Shown one piece after another: positions 40,891-49,409 of a DNA stretch of 64,000 nt (its first letter is position 1; each line of letters opens with the position of its first letter). A program made the position numbers and the translations under genes. Under the pieces are notes generated by a model. That model saw only the letters and a program-made list of their open reading frames with translations. It did not search any database and was not told the DNA's origin. Origin of the DNA: Streptacidiphilus rugosus AM-16. Its GTDB lineage: Bacteria; Actinomycetota; Actinomycetes; Streptomycetales; Streptomycetaceae. The stretch covers positions 5,456,001 to 5,520,000 of the forward strand of contig NZ_JQMJ01000004.1 of the NCBI RefSeq assembly GCF_000744655.1, read 5' to 3'.

Positions 40891-42154
40891 GGGTCATCTC
40901 CTTCGGGTGTGCCGCGCGTTGACGTCGGGACAGTTCGGTCACGACGGGCGGTGACGGCTGGGTCAGTTCCGCGTAGATCGAGGCGACGCGCGGGGCGATC
41001 CTGGCGATGTCGTAACGGGCCGGGAAGGGCAGCGGGTCGGCGGGGAGGCTGTCGTCGCCGGCCGCCAGCGCGGCCAGGGCGGCGGCGTAGGCCTCGGGCT
41101 CCGGCGCGGTCCTGGCGGTGCCGCGCCGGGCCAGGGCCCGCAGCTCCCTCGTCGGAAGCTCCGCCAGGGCCGGTCCGGACGACCAGAGCACCGGCAGTCC
41201 TGAGGCCAGGCCCTCGATCAGGGCCAGTCCGAAGGTCTCCCCGGCCGACGGGGCGGCCAGCACGTCCATCGCGCCCAGCAGGGCGGGGACGTCCTCCCTC
41301 TCCCCGGTGAAGTGCACGCGCTCCGACACGCCGCGCTCGCGCGCCCGCGCCTCCAGCGCCGCCCGCTCGGGTCCTGCGCCGACGATCAGCAGGTGGGGCG
41401 GGCCCCCCGGGACGGCCGGAGTGGCGAGCGGCGGCAGGGCGAGGGCGTCGACGAGGACGTCGAACCGCTTGCCGGGCACCAGGCGGCCGACCGCGCCGAC
41501 CACGAAGGCGTCCTCGGGCAGCCCGGCCAGGCCCAACTCCCTCCGCGGCCGGGTGGGCGCCCGGTAGGCGGCGGGCTCGATGCCGTTGGGCACCACCCTG
41601 ATCCGCTCGGCGGGCACGCCCCAGCCGCGCAGCTGGGCGGCGACCGCCTCGGAGACGGCGATCGTCGCCCGGCCGAGCCGCTCGGTGGCCAGGTAGAGCC
41701 GCCGCACGCCCGGCCCGGTGCGCCGGCCCTCCAGCACGCCGGGCTGGAGCGAGTGCTCGGTCGCGACCACGGCCCGCACCCCGGCGAGCCTGGCCGCGAT
41801 CCTGCCGTAGACGCAGGCCCGGTAGAGGTGACAGTGCACCAGGTCGTAGCGCCCGGCGCGGATCAGCCTGACCAGCCGCGGCAGCGCGGCCAGGTCCCTG
41901 TTGCCGCGCATGCCGAGCTCGTGCACCCGCACGCCGTCCGCCCGCAGCCCCTCGGCCACCGCGCCCGCCTCGCACAGCGCGACGACCTCGCACTCCACCG
42001 AGGTGGGCAGATGCCGCAGCAGCAGCCGCAGTTGCTGTTCGGCGCCACCCGCGTGCAGACCGGTGACGACGTGCAGCACCCGGAGCCGGGTCTGCCGCGA
42101 CCCGGTGGCCCGGACCGGCGGCTCGGACCCGCCGGGCGGCACGGGCGGGTTCAC
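40880..42154 (-). CDS. Glycosyltransferase family 4 (GT4)
   Basis: Enzyme of 424 residues with the GT-B fold. N-terminal acceptor domain: VLHVVTGLHAGGAEQQLRLL; inter-domain VVPNGIEPAAY; donor domain with VGAVGRLVPGKRFDVLVDAL, and the catalytic ExxxxxxxE region GETFGLALIEGLASG. It transfers a sugar from a nucleotide or lipid donor in building the repeat unit. The GTG at 42154 overlaps the deacetylase stop (GTGA), which fixes the start. Confidence 0.9.
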   Translation of the reverse strand: MNPPVPPGGSEPPVRATGSRQTRLRVLHVVTGLHAGGAEQQLRLLLRHLPTSVECEVVALCEAGAVAEGLRADGVRVHELGMRGNRDLAALPRLVRLIRAGRYDLVHCHLYRACVYGRIAARLAGVRAVVATEHSLQPGVLEGRRTGPGVRRLYLATERLGRATIAVSEAVAAQLRGWGVPAERIRVVPNGIEPAAYRAPTRPRRELGLAGLPEDAFVVGAVGRLVPGKRFDVLVDALALPPLATPAVPGGPPHLLIVGAGPERAALEARARERGVSERVHFTGEREDVPALLGAMDVLAAPSAGETFGLALIEGLASGLPVLWSSGPALAELPTRELRALARRGTARTAPEPEAYAAALAALAAGDDSLPADPLPFPARYDIARIAPRVASIYAELTQPSPPVVTELSRRQRAAHPKEMTRAR

Positions 42155-43005
42155 GATCTCCACCCCCGCAGCGTGTGCCGGAGGCGCTTGGCCCGCAGGC
42201 GCAGTCCACCGTCGCGCTCGCCGACGTAGCAGCGCGGCAGCGCCCAGCGGCTGGGCGTGGCCGGGTGGGCGATGCCCACGCCGTAGTCGTATCCGGACCC
42301 GCCGACGGCCGCCTCGGCCGCGGCGTCCAGGGCCCCGTAGGGGTAGCAGAAGCCGGTCACCGGCGCGTCGACCACCGCTTCCAGCAGTTCCTTGCTGCGC
42401 CTGGTCTCCAGGGCCAGATCCTCCTCGGACAGGCCGACCATCCGCCGGTGGCTGAGCGAGTGCGAGCCGATCTCGACCCCGGCGGAGGCCAGTTGGCGCA
42501 CCTGGGCGATGGTCAGCAGCGGCTTGCGCGGTCCGTCGGCGTCCCAGGCGTTGTGGCCGCCCATCCGGCCGGCCACGATGTAGGCGGTCGCGTTGAAGCC
42601 GTGGCGCAGCAGCACCGGCAGCACCTCCCGGGGGAAGTCCGCATAGCCGTCGTCGAAGGTCAGCCCGACCAGTCCGGCGGCGCTGCCGCGCTCGTGGGCG
42701 AGCAGCAGTTCGCGCATGGAGACCCCGCGCCTGCCGGTCCGGCGCAGCCACTCCATCTGCCGGGCGAAGCGCTGGGGGCTCACCGTCACCAGGTACGGGT
42801 CGTCCGGTTCGACGTCGACCGAGTGGTACATCAGCGTCCACGGCGCCCTGCCGGTGAACGTCCCGTCCGGACGGGCCGCGTGGGCCACGTCGGGCGGCCC
42901 GGCCTGGGCCGCCGTGTCCGCTGCTCCGTCCGGCGTCGCCTGCTGCGTGAGTCTGACCAACTCGCCCGGCGCACTGCGCTCACCCTGGAGCGGTTCAGCA
43001 GCCAT
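42151..43005 (-). CDS. Polysaccharide deacetylase (NodB homology domain)
   Basis: Protein of 284 residues. After a variable 50-residue N-terminus comes TLMYHSVDVEPDDPY, then the NodB motifs: motif 1 LVGLTFDDGYADFP with the catalytic Asp and metal Asp, motif 2 SHSLSHRRM supplying metal His residues, and FCYPYGALDAA as motif 3. It removes N-acetyl groups from amino-sugar residues of a polymer. There is no signal peptide, so it may act on the cytosolic repeat unit. It overlaps both neighbours. Confidence 0.9.
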   Translation of the reverse strand: MAAEPLQGERSAPGELVRLTQQATPDGAADTAAQAGPPDVAHAARPDGTFTGRAPWTLMYHSVDVEPDDPYLVTVSPQRFARQMEWLRRTGRRGVSMRELLLAHERGSAAGLVGLTFDDGYADFPREVLPVLLRHGFNATAYIVAGRMGGHNAWDADGPRKPLLTIAQVRQLASAGVEIGSHSLSHRRMVGLSEEDLALETRRSKELLEAVVDAPVTGFCYPYGALDAAAEAAVGGSGYDYGVGIAHPATPSRWALPRCYVGERDGGLRLRAKRLRHTLRGWRS

Positions 43006-44770
43006 CGGCTTCTCCCGTCGCCTGTTCGTTCGTTGCGCCGCGCTGACTGATGACGGCCGACCGGGCGGCCAGGCGGCCGTGCAGTCCGGCGAGCACGTCG
43101 CTCACTCCTGGCGCGCGCAGCGCTCCGGCCAGGGCGAGGAAGGAGAGGAGTCCGGCGGCCGTGCCCGCGAGCAGCGACGGCAACGGCCCGATCGCGTCGA
43201 TCCCGGGGATGCCCGCCGCCAGCCAGGCCGGGACGGCCGCGCCGGTCGCGGCGAGCAGCAGCTGGGCCTGACCGCCGAGGACCGCACGGACCCGGACCGG
43301 GATGCCGCGGGTGCGGAGTGCGAGCAGCAGCAGCATCGCGGTCACGCTGATGCCGACCGCGTTCCCCGCCGCCAGGCCCAGGGCGCCGACGAAGGGCGTG
43401 CTGCCCGCCGCGACGACCACGGTCACCAGCAGTCCCAGCCCCATGGCGCCGATCGGGTACCAGTCGGTCCGGTCCAGCGGCCTGGCCGCGCCGTCCCGGC
43501 CGAAGCCGACCGCGGGCCGGGCGGCGAGGAAGGGCCTGATCAGGGCGCCGACCAGCCCCTGGGCCAGCAGGCCGAGGCAGTAGACGCGCATCAACTGGGC
43601 CGTGGCCGCGGTGTCGGCGCCGGTGAACTCGCCGCGCTGGAAAAGGACCGCCACCAGCTGCGGGGCGCAGGCGAACAGCACGACCGTCCCGGCCAGCACC
43701 ACCGCGCCCACGAAGCCGAGATCCTTCTCGACGCGCAGGCGCGCGCCCCTGGTGTCGCCCTCGGCGAGCGCCCTGGCGATCAGCGGGAAGGTCACCGTGC
43801 AGACCAGGATCCCGATGATCATCACGTTCTGGGCGACCTTCTCGGCGTAGTTGAGGTGCGAGATGGTGCCCGGCGGAAGGCTGGAGCCGATGAAGCGCTC
43901 GACGAAGACCTGCGCCTGCCGGGTCAGCGTGAACAGCACGACCGGCAGCAGCGCCACCGGACTGAGCACCGGAGCTCCGGCCCGGCCGCGCTGGCGCCCG
44001 GCCTGACGCACGGTCGGTCGAGTGTCCTTCAGCCCGGTGACGTGGCGGGCGAACGGCGGCAGCAGCACCGCGGTCATCAGCAGGCTGCCCAACGCCACTC
44101 CCCCGGCCGCCGCCCGCACGCCCAGGCTGCCGTGCAGCAGCAGCATCACGCCGAGGATCCCGGAGTTGTAGGCGATGTAGACGGCCCCCGGCCCGGTGAA
44201 ACGGTGGTGCGCGCGCAGACCGGCGCTGAAGTAGCCGGTGAGGCCGAAGGGCAGCACGGTGACGGCGGTCAGCCGGGTGCAGACGACGGCGAGCTGAGGG
44301 TCGGCGAGTCCTGGCGCCAGCAGACGCACCAGCAGCGGTGCACCCAGCGCGGTCAGCGCCGCCAGCAGGGCCAGCCCGAGCGCGAGCGGCGGCAGCGTGG
44401 CCGCGACCAGCGCCCGGACCGGGTCGTCCGGCCCCTCCGGCTCCCGGTCCGCACGTCCGCGGGCCGCGAGAGCCGCGCTGAAGGCGGGGACGGTCAGGAA
44501 GGCCATCCCGTCCTCGATCAGCAGCGGGGCTGCGGTCTCGGGGACGGTCCAGGAGACCAGGAAGGCGTCGGTCGCCGAGCCCGCGCCGTAGAAGCGGGCC
44601 AGCAGCAGGTCGCGCACCAGCCCGAGGACCGAACCGCCCGCGCTGAACAGCGCGGTGACCCCGAAGGCCTTGGCGACGAAGCCATGGGCGGGCGCGGCCG
44701 ATGCGGCGGCTCCGGAAGAGACGGCGGGCGCCTCCCTCCGGGGTGGGACGTTCTCGGTGGCCAGAGTCAC
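42995..44770 (-). CDS. MurJ/Wzx-type lipid-linked oligosaccharide flippase
   Basis: Membrane protein of 591 residues with 13-14 helices. It opens TALFSAGGSVLGLVRDLLLA followed by RFYGAGSATDAFLVS, the MviN/MurJ signature, and includes HLNYAEKVAQNVMIIG and FQRGEFTGADTAATAQLMR, also diagnostic. Because it lies inside a polysaccharide operon with a Wzy and an initiating transferase, its job is more likely export of the polymer unit than lipid II. Start GTG at 44770 overlapping the upstream stop (GTGA). Confidence 0.88.
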   Translation of the reverse strand: MTLATENVPPRREAPAVSSGAAASAAPAHGFVAKAFGVTALFSAGGSVLGLVRDLLLARFYGAGSATDAFLVSWTVPETAAPLLIEDGMAFLTVPAFSAALAARGRADREPEGPDDPVRALVAATLPPLALGLALLAALTALGAPLLVRLLAPGLADPQLAVVCTRLTAVTVLPFGLTGYFSAGLRAHHRFTGPGAVYIAYNSGILGVMLLLHGSLGVRAAAGGVALGSLLMTAVLLPPFARHVTGLKDTRPTVRQAGRQRGRAGAPVLSPVALLPVVLFTLTRQAQVFVERFIGSSLPPGTISHLNYAEKVAQNVMIIGILVCTVTFPLIARALAEGDTRGARLRVEKDLGFVGAVVLAGTVVLFACAPQLVAVLFQRGEFTGADTAATAQLMRVYCLGLLAQGLVGALIRPFLAARPAVGFGRDGAARPLDRTDWYPIGAMGLGLLVTVVVAAGSTPFVGALGLAAGNAVGISVTAMLLLLALRTRGIPVRVRAVLGGQAQLLLAATGAAVPAWLAAGIPGIDAIGPLPSLLAGTAAGLLSFLALAGALRAPGVSDVLAGLHGRLAARSAVISQRGATNEQATGEADGC

Positions 44771-46245
44771 AGCGCGGAGGCCTCCCGCCGGGACGACTCC
44801 GTACGCGGGGCCGGGATCGTCAGCAGCCCGGTGCGCGCGAGCGCGCTGGCGCACAGGCCGAGCACCACGGAGATCAGCACCGTCGTCGTGCCGCCGATGT
44901 CGGCGTAGAGGAAGTCCACCGTCTGCCAGACCAGCAGCCCGACCACGACCGGTGTCCGCCACGCGCCGAGGGCGGTACCGAGCAGCAGCGTGGCGAAGGC
45001 GGTGAGGCCGAGCAGGCCCTGCTCGCTCAGCACCAACATGTACATGTTGTGCGGCGAGAGCAGCGGTTCGCGCGAGAAGCCCGCGCCCGCACCGGCCGTG
45101 TCGCTGCCGGAGGAGAGCCGCAGCGGCGCGTGGGCGTCGCGGTAGACGGGGAACTCCTTGGGTCCGACCCCCGTGAGCGGATGCTCGCGCCAGATCCTTC
45201 CGGCGGTGGTCCACAGGTCGTAGCGGTCGGTGACGGAGTGGTCCGCCGCGCCGGTGACCGAGCCGATGCTGGTCAGCCGGGCGGTCACCGATCCCTCGCC
45301 GCCCGAGCCCGCTCCCGCGCCGACCGTCCCGGCCGCCGTCAGCCCGCCCAGCGCCACCACGCCGACGGCGGCGAGCACCACCCCGACCCGCAGCAGCAGC
45401 CGCACGTCGGTCAGCAGCAGCACGACGGTGGCGGCGACGGCGGTGGCGATCCAGCTGCCCCGGCTGAACGAGAGCGCCAGCGGCGCGGCCAGGGCCGCGG
45501 TCGCCAGCGCCCACCCGCGCATCGCCCCGGTCCGCCGCTCCCTGCGCGCCTCCAGGGCCAGGCCCAGCGAGGCCAGCAGGCCGAAGCTGACGACGACGGA
45601 CATCGCCATCACGTCCTGGGCCCCGAAGGTGCCGACCGCCCGCTGCGAGCCGCCCGCGAAGGAGGCGCCGGTGCCGGTGACGTACTGGTAGACGCCGACC
45701 GTGCCCTCCAGCAGCGCGGCCGCCGCGAACGCCGCCAGCAGCATCCGCAGGTCGCGCCGGTCGCGCACGGCGTACAGCACGGCCGAGGGCACGATGACGA
45801 AGATCTGCACGAATCGGACGAAGCCGGAGAGGCTCTGCTGCGGGTCCATCGAGGCCGCGGTCGCCACGCCGACGGCGACCAGCACCCCGGCGAAGAGCAG
45901 GGCGGTGGTGGGCGAGAGGGCCGCGCCGGTCCTGGGCGTGCGGGTGCGCCGCCAGAGCGCGAGCGGCAGGGTGACCGCCACCAGCACGAGCGAGCCGACG
46001 TCCGCCGGAGTGACGTGCACCGCGGCGGTCACGTCCTGGTCGCCCAGCGGCACGCAGACCAGCAGCACCGTCAGCGCGGCCAGATGCGCCGGCCGCGCGA
46101 AGGCCCGAAGGGCCGTCAGGAGCCGGCCCAGGGGGCCGGCTGCGGCCGTCCCGACCCACCCGGCGCGTCCCTCCGGCCTCTCGCCAGGCTCGTCCTGCTC
46201 GGGCCCGCCCTGTCCGGGCCTGCCCTGTCCCAGTCGTGGGGACAC
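44767..46245 (-). CDS. O-antigen ligase/polymerase family (Wzy-like) protein
   Basis: Membrane protein of 492 residues with about 11 helices. The Wzy_C region shows ALSFSRGSWIATAVAATVVL, then ENHPLTGVGPKEFP-type REHPLTGVGPKEFPVYRDAH and the signature HNMYMLVLSEQGLLGLTAFA in the C-terminal half. Such proteins polymerise or ligate lipid-linked repeats on the outer face. Start GTG at 46245, four bases after the sugar-transferase stop at 46250. It fits the Wzx/Wzy route with the flippase downstream. Confidence 0.88.
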   Translation of the reverse strand: MSPRLGQGRPGQGGPEQDEPGERPEGRAGWVGTAAAGPLGRLLTALRAFARPAHLAALTVLLVCVPLGDQDVTAAVHVTPADVGSLVLVAVTLPLALWRRTRTPRTGAALSPTTALLFAGVLVAVGVATAASMDPQQSLSGFVRFVQIFVIVPSAVLYAVRDRRDLRMLLAAFAAAALLEGTVGVYQYVTGTGASFAGGSQRAVGTFGAQDVMAMSVVVSFGLLASLGLALEARRERRTGAMRGWALATAALAAPLALSFSRGSWIATAVAATVVLLLTDVRLLLRVGVVLAAVGVVALGGLTAAGTVGAGAGSGGEGSVTARLTSIGSVTGAADHSVTDRYDLWTTAGRIWREHPLTGVGPKEFPVYRDAHAPLRLSSGSDTAGAGAGFSREPLLSPHNMYMLVLSEQGLLGLTAFATLLLGTALGAWRTPVVVGLLVWQTVDFLYADIGGTTTVLISVVLGLCASALARTGLLTIPAPRTESSRREASAL

Positions 46246-46249
46246 CCCG

Positions 46250-47749
46250 TCAACTCCCGTCGGTCCGCAGCACCGCGAGCACCGTGCGGAGCAGGATCTT
46301 GACGTCCTGCCACAGGCTCCAGCTGTCGATGTAGTAGTTGTCGAACCGCGTCCTGTCCTCGATGGACGTGTCCCCGCGCAACCCGTTGACCTGGGCGAAG
46401 CCCGTCAGTCCGACCGGCACGCGGTGACGCTCGCGGTAGCGCGGGTAGGCCTGCGCGAAACGCATCACGAAGTACGGACGCTCGGGGCGCGGACCCACCA
46501 GGCTCATCTCGCCGCGGAGCACGTTCCACAGCTGCGGCAGCTCGTCCAGCGAGGTGCGACGCAGGAAGCGCCCGACCGGCCCGAGCCGGTCGTCGTGGGC
46601 GATGTTCCAGCGGGTCGCCGCCTCGTGCTCGTCGACCGGGCGCAGGGTGCGGAACTTCAGCACCGTGAACGTCAGCCCGTCCAGGCCGACCCGCTCCTGA
46701 CGGAAGATCACCCCAGGCCCGCCCTCCAGCCGCACCGCGACGGCGCAGAGCAGCAGCACCGGCGAGAGCAGCAGCAGGCCGGCGCCGGCGAAGCAGGCGT
46801 CGCCCGCACGCTTCACCGCCCAGCTGGGCCGGTTCATCGGGTTGCTGCCGAGTCGCAGACAGGGGAAGCCCCAGAGGTGGTCGCCGACGGCGGTGCGCCG
46901 GCCGTTGTGCTCGAACGCCCCGTAGTCGGGGAAGCCCGGCACGAACCAGACGTCGCAGCCGAAGTCGGTGCTGGTGCGCAGCATCTGCGCGGTCCGCTCG
47001 TCGTCCACCCCGCCGCTGGTCAGGATGACGTCCCTGATCCCGCGCCGGGGCAGCTCGCGGACCAGGACGCCGGGCCCCCCGAGCACCGGCACGGAGAAGT
47101 CCGCGGGCAGGAAGATCGGGTCGGGGTCGATGAAGCCGACCGGCCGCAGTCCGTACTCGGGGTGCTCCAGCAGCGCGGCGGCGATGCGCTGTCCCACGTG
47201 GCCGGCCCCGGCGATCAGGGTGGGACGGGGCGCGCGGCGGCGGTTGGCGCGCACGGCGGAGTAGACGAGGGCGCGGCCGATCCCGTCCAGGGTGAGGTGG
47301 CAGGCGAGCAGGGCGACCAGGACCCTGATGTCGGCCGGGATCGAGGTCGGCAGCGCGAAGGGCAGCAGAAAGGTCTGCAGGCAGCGTTCCAGGGTGAGCG
47401 CGAAGGAGATCGCGATGGTCGCCCGGCCCGCCAGCCCCGGCAGTTCGTCCAGGACGGAGGGGGCCAGCCGCAGCCGGTACTGCCCTCCCGAGGAGTACAT
47501 CAGCACCATGACGGGCAGCAGGCCGCAGGCCGCCCGCAGCGCGACGGCCGGGCCGCCGGGAAGCACCACGGCGAGTGCGCCGAGCGCGGCCACCACGTCG
47601 ACACCGAGCAGGGAGGCGGGGATTCCGGTGCCGCCGCGGACGGCGGGGGTGTTCGCGGCGGAGGACAGGCCGGAGGCGTGCGCCCGGGCGGGGGCGAGGC
47701 CGACCGCCCGCACGCCCGTGGGCAGTTCCTCGTTGTCGATGGTGGTCAT
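46250..47749 (-). CDS. Polyprenyl-phosphate sugar-1-phosphate transferase (exopolysaccharide initiating enzyme)
   Basis: Membrane protein of 499 residues. The N-terminal half has several helices and a CoA-binding-like Rossmann part (LIAGAGHVGQRIAAALLEH). The C-terminal catalytic bacterial sugar transferase domain has KRAGDACFAGAGLLLLSPVL, FRQERVGLDGLTFTVLKFRT, RFLRRTSLDELPQLWNVLRG and MSLVGPRPERP, all hallmark segments. It loads the first sugar phosphate on undecaprenyl phosphate. It is the first gene of the operon, with an AT-rich promoter region upstream. Confidence 0.94.
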   Translation of the reverse strand: MTTIDNEELPTGVRAVGLAPARAHASGLSSAANTPAVRGGTGIPASLLGVDVVAALGALAVVLPGGPAVALRAACGLLPVMVLMYSSGGQYRLRLAPSVLDELPGLAGRATIAISFALTLERCLQTFLLPFALPTSIPADIRVLVALLACHLTLDGIGRALVYSAVRANRRRAPRPTLIAGAGHVGQRIAAALLEHPEYGLRPVGFIDPDPIFLPADFSVPVLGGPGVLVRELPRRGIRDVILTSGGVDDERTAQMLRTSTDFGCDVWFVPGFPDYGAFEHNGRRTAVGDHLWGFPCLRLGSNPMNRPSWAVKRAGDACFAGAGLLLLSPVLLLCAVAVRLEGGPGVIFRQERVGLDGLTFTVLKFRTLRPVDEHEAATRWNIAHDDRLGPVGRFLRRTSLDELPQLWNVLRGEMSLVGPRPERPYFVMRFAQAYPRYRERHRVPVGLTGFAQVNGLRGDTSIEDRTRFDNYYIDSWSLWQDVKILLRTVLAVLRTDGS

Positions 47750-47848
47750 CCGCGCACGTACTCCCCAGATGGAGGTAGCACCTGCCGCCGCGGTCGGCAC
47801 CGATGCCGTCTCACGGGGAAAGGAATGAAGCAGGCAAATAGGACATTA

Positions 47849-47859
47849 CAGAATTTCTG
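47849..47859 (-). promoter_or_regulatory. Dyad in the AT-rich promoter region of the exopolysaccharide operon
   Basis: CAGAA-T-TTCTG, a perfect 5-bp dyad, sits in a locally AT-rich stretch 100 bases before the sugar-transferase start. A weak minus-strand promoter (TGAAAA, 17 bases, TAATGT) overlaps it. It may be an operator. Confidence 0.3.
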
Positions 47860-47903
47860 CTGGGATTTTCACTGGATCGGGCGGTGTCACACTCCGGTGA
47901 CCA

Positions 47904-49100
47904 TTAGTCAGACTTTCCGGCCCGATGATCATTTGTTGCGACCGGAGCGGCGGGCGCGGGAATCCGCCGCGACTGGATCACCGCGTCGTAGGTCTGTGCC
48001 ATCAACATCCGTGTGGCGCGCAGGTCGTGACGCTCCATGGTGCGCACGCGGGAACGACGTCCGAGCTCCGCGCAGAGCTCCTGGTCGGCGAGAAGACGCA
48101 TCAGCGAGGTCGCGAGCGTCCGGGTGTCGCCGACCGGAACCGGGAATTGCTGATCGCCCAGGCACTCCCGCGCCCCGGCGACATCGGTCAGCACCACCGG
48201 CCGCCCGCAGGCCATCGCCTCCAGCGGCGACAGCGCCATGCCCTCCCACCGGGAGGGCAGCACCATCAGGTCGCCCGCCGCGTACCAGGGACGCGGGTCG
48301 TCCACCCGCCCGGCGAAGACCACGCTCTCCGGCACCGGCAGCGCCGCCGCCTGCTCCTCCAGCGCGCCCCGGTCGGGCCCGTCGCCGACCAGCGCGAGCC
48401 GCGCGTGCGGCAGTTCGGCCAGCACCTCGCCCCAGGCCCGCAGCAGCAGATCCTGCCCCTTCTGCCGGCACAGCCGTCCGACGCAGACCGCCAGCGGGGC
48501 GTGCTGGGACAGGCCCAGCGAGGCGCGTGCCTTCGGTCGCGGCAGCAGCCGCGCCGGGTCGAAGCGGTCCAGGTCGACGCCGTTCGGCACCAGCGCCCAG
48601 CGCCCGCCGAGGCCCGCGGCCTGCCCGCGGGCGCGCTCCGCCGCGCTGACGCAGACCAGCCGGTCGCTCCAGCGGGTCGCCCAGCGCTCCCACCGCTCGA
48701 TCATCCGTGCGGACGGCCCGCCGACCGCCTCGAACGACCACGCGTGCGGCTGGAACACGGTCGCGATCCGCCCGCGGATCGCGAGTCGGCCCGCGAGGCC
48801 CGCCTTGGAGCTGTGCAGGTGCACCAGGTCCGGCCGGGTCTCGGCGAGGATCCGCCGCAGCTCCGTCACCTCGTGCGGCAGCCCGGGCCCCGGCGCGCGG
48901 TCCGCGCCCCACGGCGCGATCCTGGCTCCGCCGGCGCCGGCGTCCCGCGACAACCGCCCGCCCTCCGGACACGGACACGCGACCACCACCTCGTGCCCGT
49001 CCCCGACCTGACCCCGCGCCAGGTCGGCCACGACCTGGGCGACGCCGCCGTCTACAGGCTGCGATACGTGAAGAATGGTCAAGGATTCACAACTGGGCAC
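47904..49100 (-). CDS. Glycosyltransferase family 4 (GT4), second copy
   Basis: Enzyme of 398 residues, GT-B fold. N-terminus SLTILHVSQPVDGGVAQVVAD; ALVPNGVDLDRF between domains; donor domain with VGRLCRQKGQDLLLRAWGEV, and the GT4 acidic motif in RWEGMALSPLEAMACGRPVV. The GTG at 49100 was chosen because the family start (LTILHVSQP) follows at once; upstream frame is within a repeat. It is separated from the sugar transferase by 154 bases with its own promoter but belongs to the same polysaccharide locus. Confidence 0.9.
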   Translation of the reverse strand: MPSCESLTILHVSQPVDGGVAQVVADLARGQVGDGHEVVVACPCPEGGRLSRDAGAGGARIAPWGADRAPGPGLPHEVTELRRILAETRPDLVHLHSSKAGLAGRLAIRGRIATVFQPHAWSFEAVGGPSARMIERWERWATRWSDRLVCVSAAERARGQAAGLGGRWALVPNGVDLDRFDPARLLPRPKARASLGLSQHAPLAVCVGRLCRQKGQDLLLRAWGEVLAELPHARLALVGDGPDRGALEEQAAALPVPESVVFAGRVDDPRPWYAAGDLMVLPSRWEGMALSPLEAMACGRPVVLTDVAGARECLGDQQFPVPVGDTRTLATSLMRLLADQELCAELGRRSRVRTMERHDLRATRMLMAQTYDAVIQSRRIPAPAAPVATNDHRAGKSD

Positions 49101-49277
49101 GTCGCGCAACCTATGTCGGTGGGCGGGGCGCACGAGACTCGCGCTCACCCGCGCGGTGGATTCTTCTACCTGCTTGGGTGAGCCTGCGTCACCCCGACCC
49201 TCCCCCGACCGTTGGACCAACCGGGATCGCACAGTTGCGGTCCTCGCCTCCCGACGACGCGCCAGTGGCACCACCCC

Positions 49278-49381
49278 AGGGGCGCGAGGAACTGCGCGAG
49301 GAACCACCGGCGTGCGGATGGCCCTGCTCGTTCGGCGCGCCATCTGCGTGGGTGGCTTGTCGCGCAGTTCCTCGCGCCCCT
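49278..49381. repeat. Dispersed hairpin element, copy 3
   Basis: Perfect 22-bp inverted arms (49278-49299 and 49360-49381) around about 60 bases that match copy 1 (reverse strand) closely. No tandem array is attached here. It lies in the 309-base gap between the GT4 start and the end of the exporter gene. The rest of that gap holds only a GTTGGACCAAC dyad (49211-49221). Confidence 0.88.
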
Positions 49382-49409
49382 GATGGTGCAACTGCACGAG
49401 CGCGCCACC

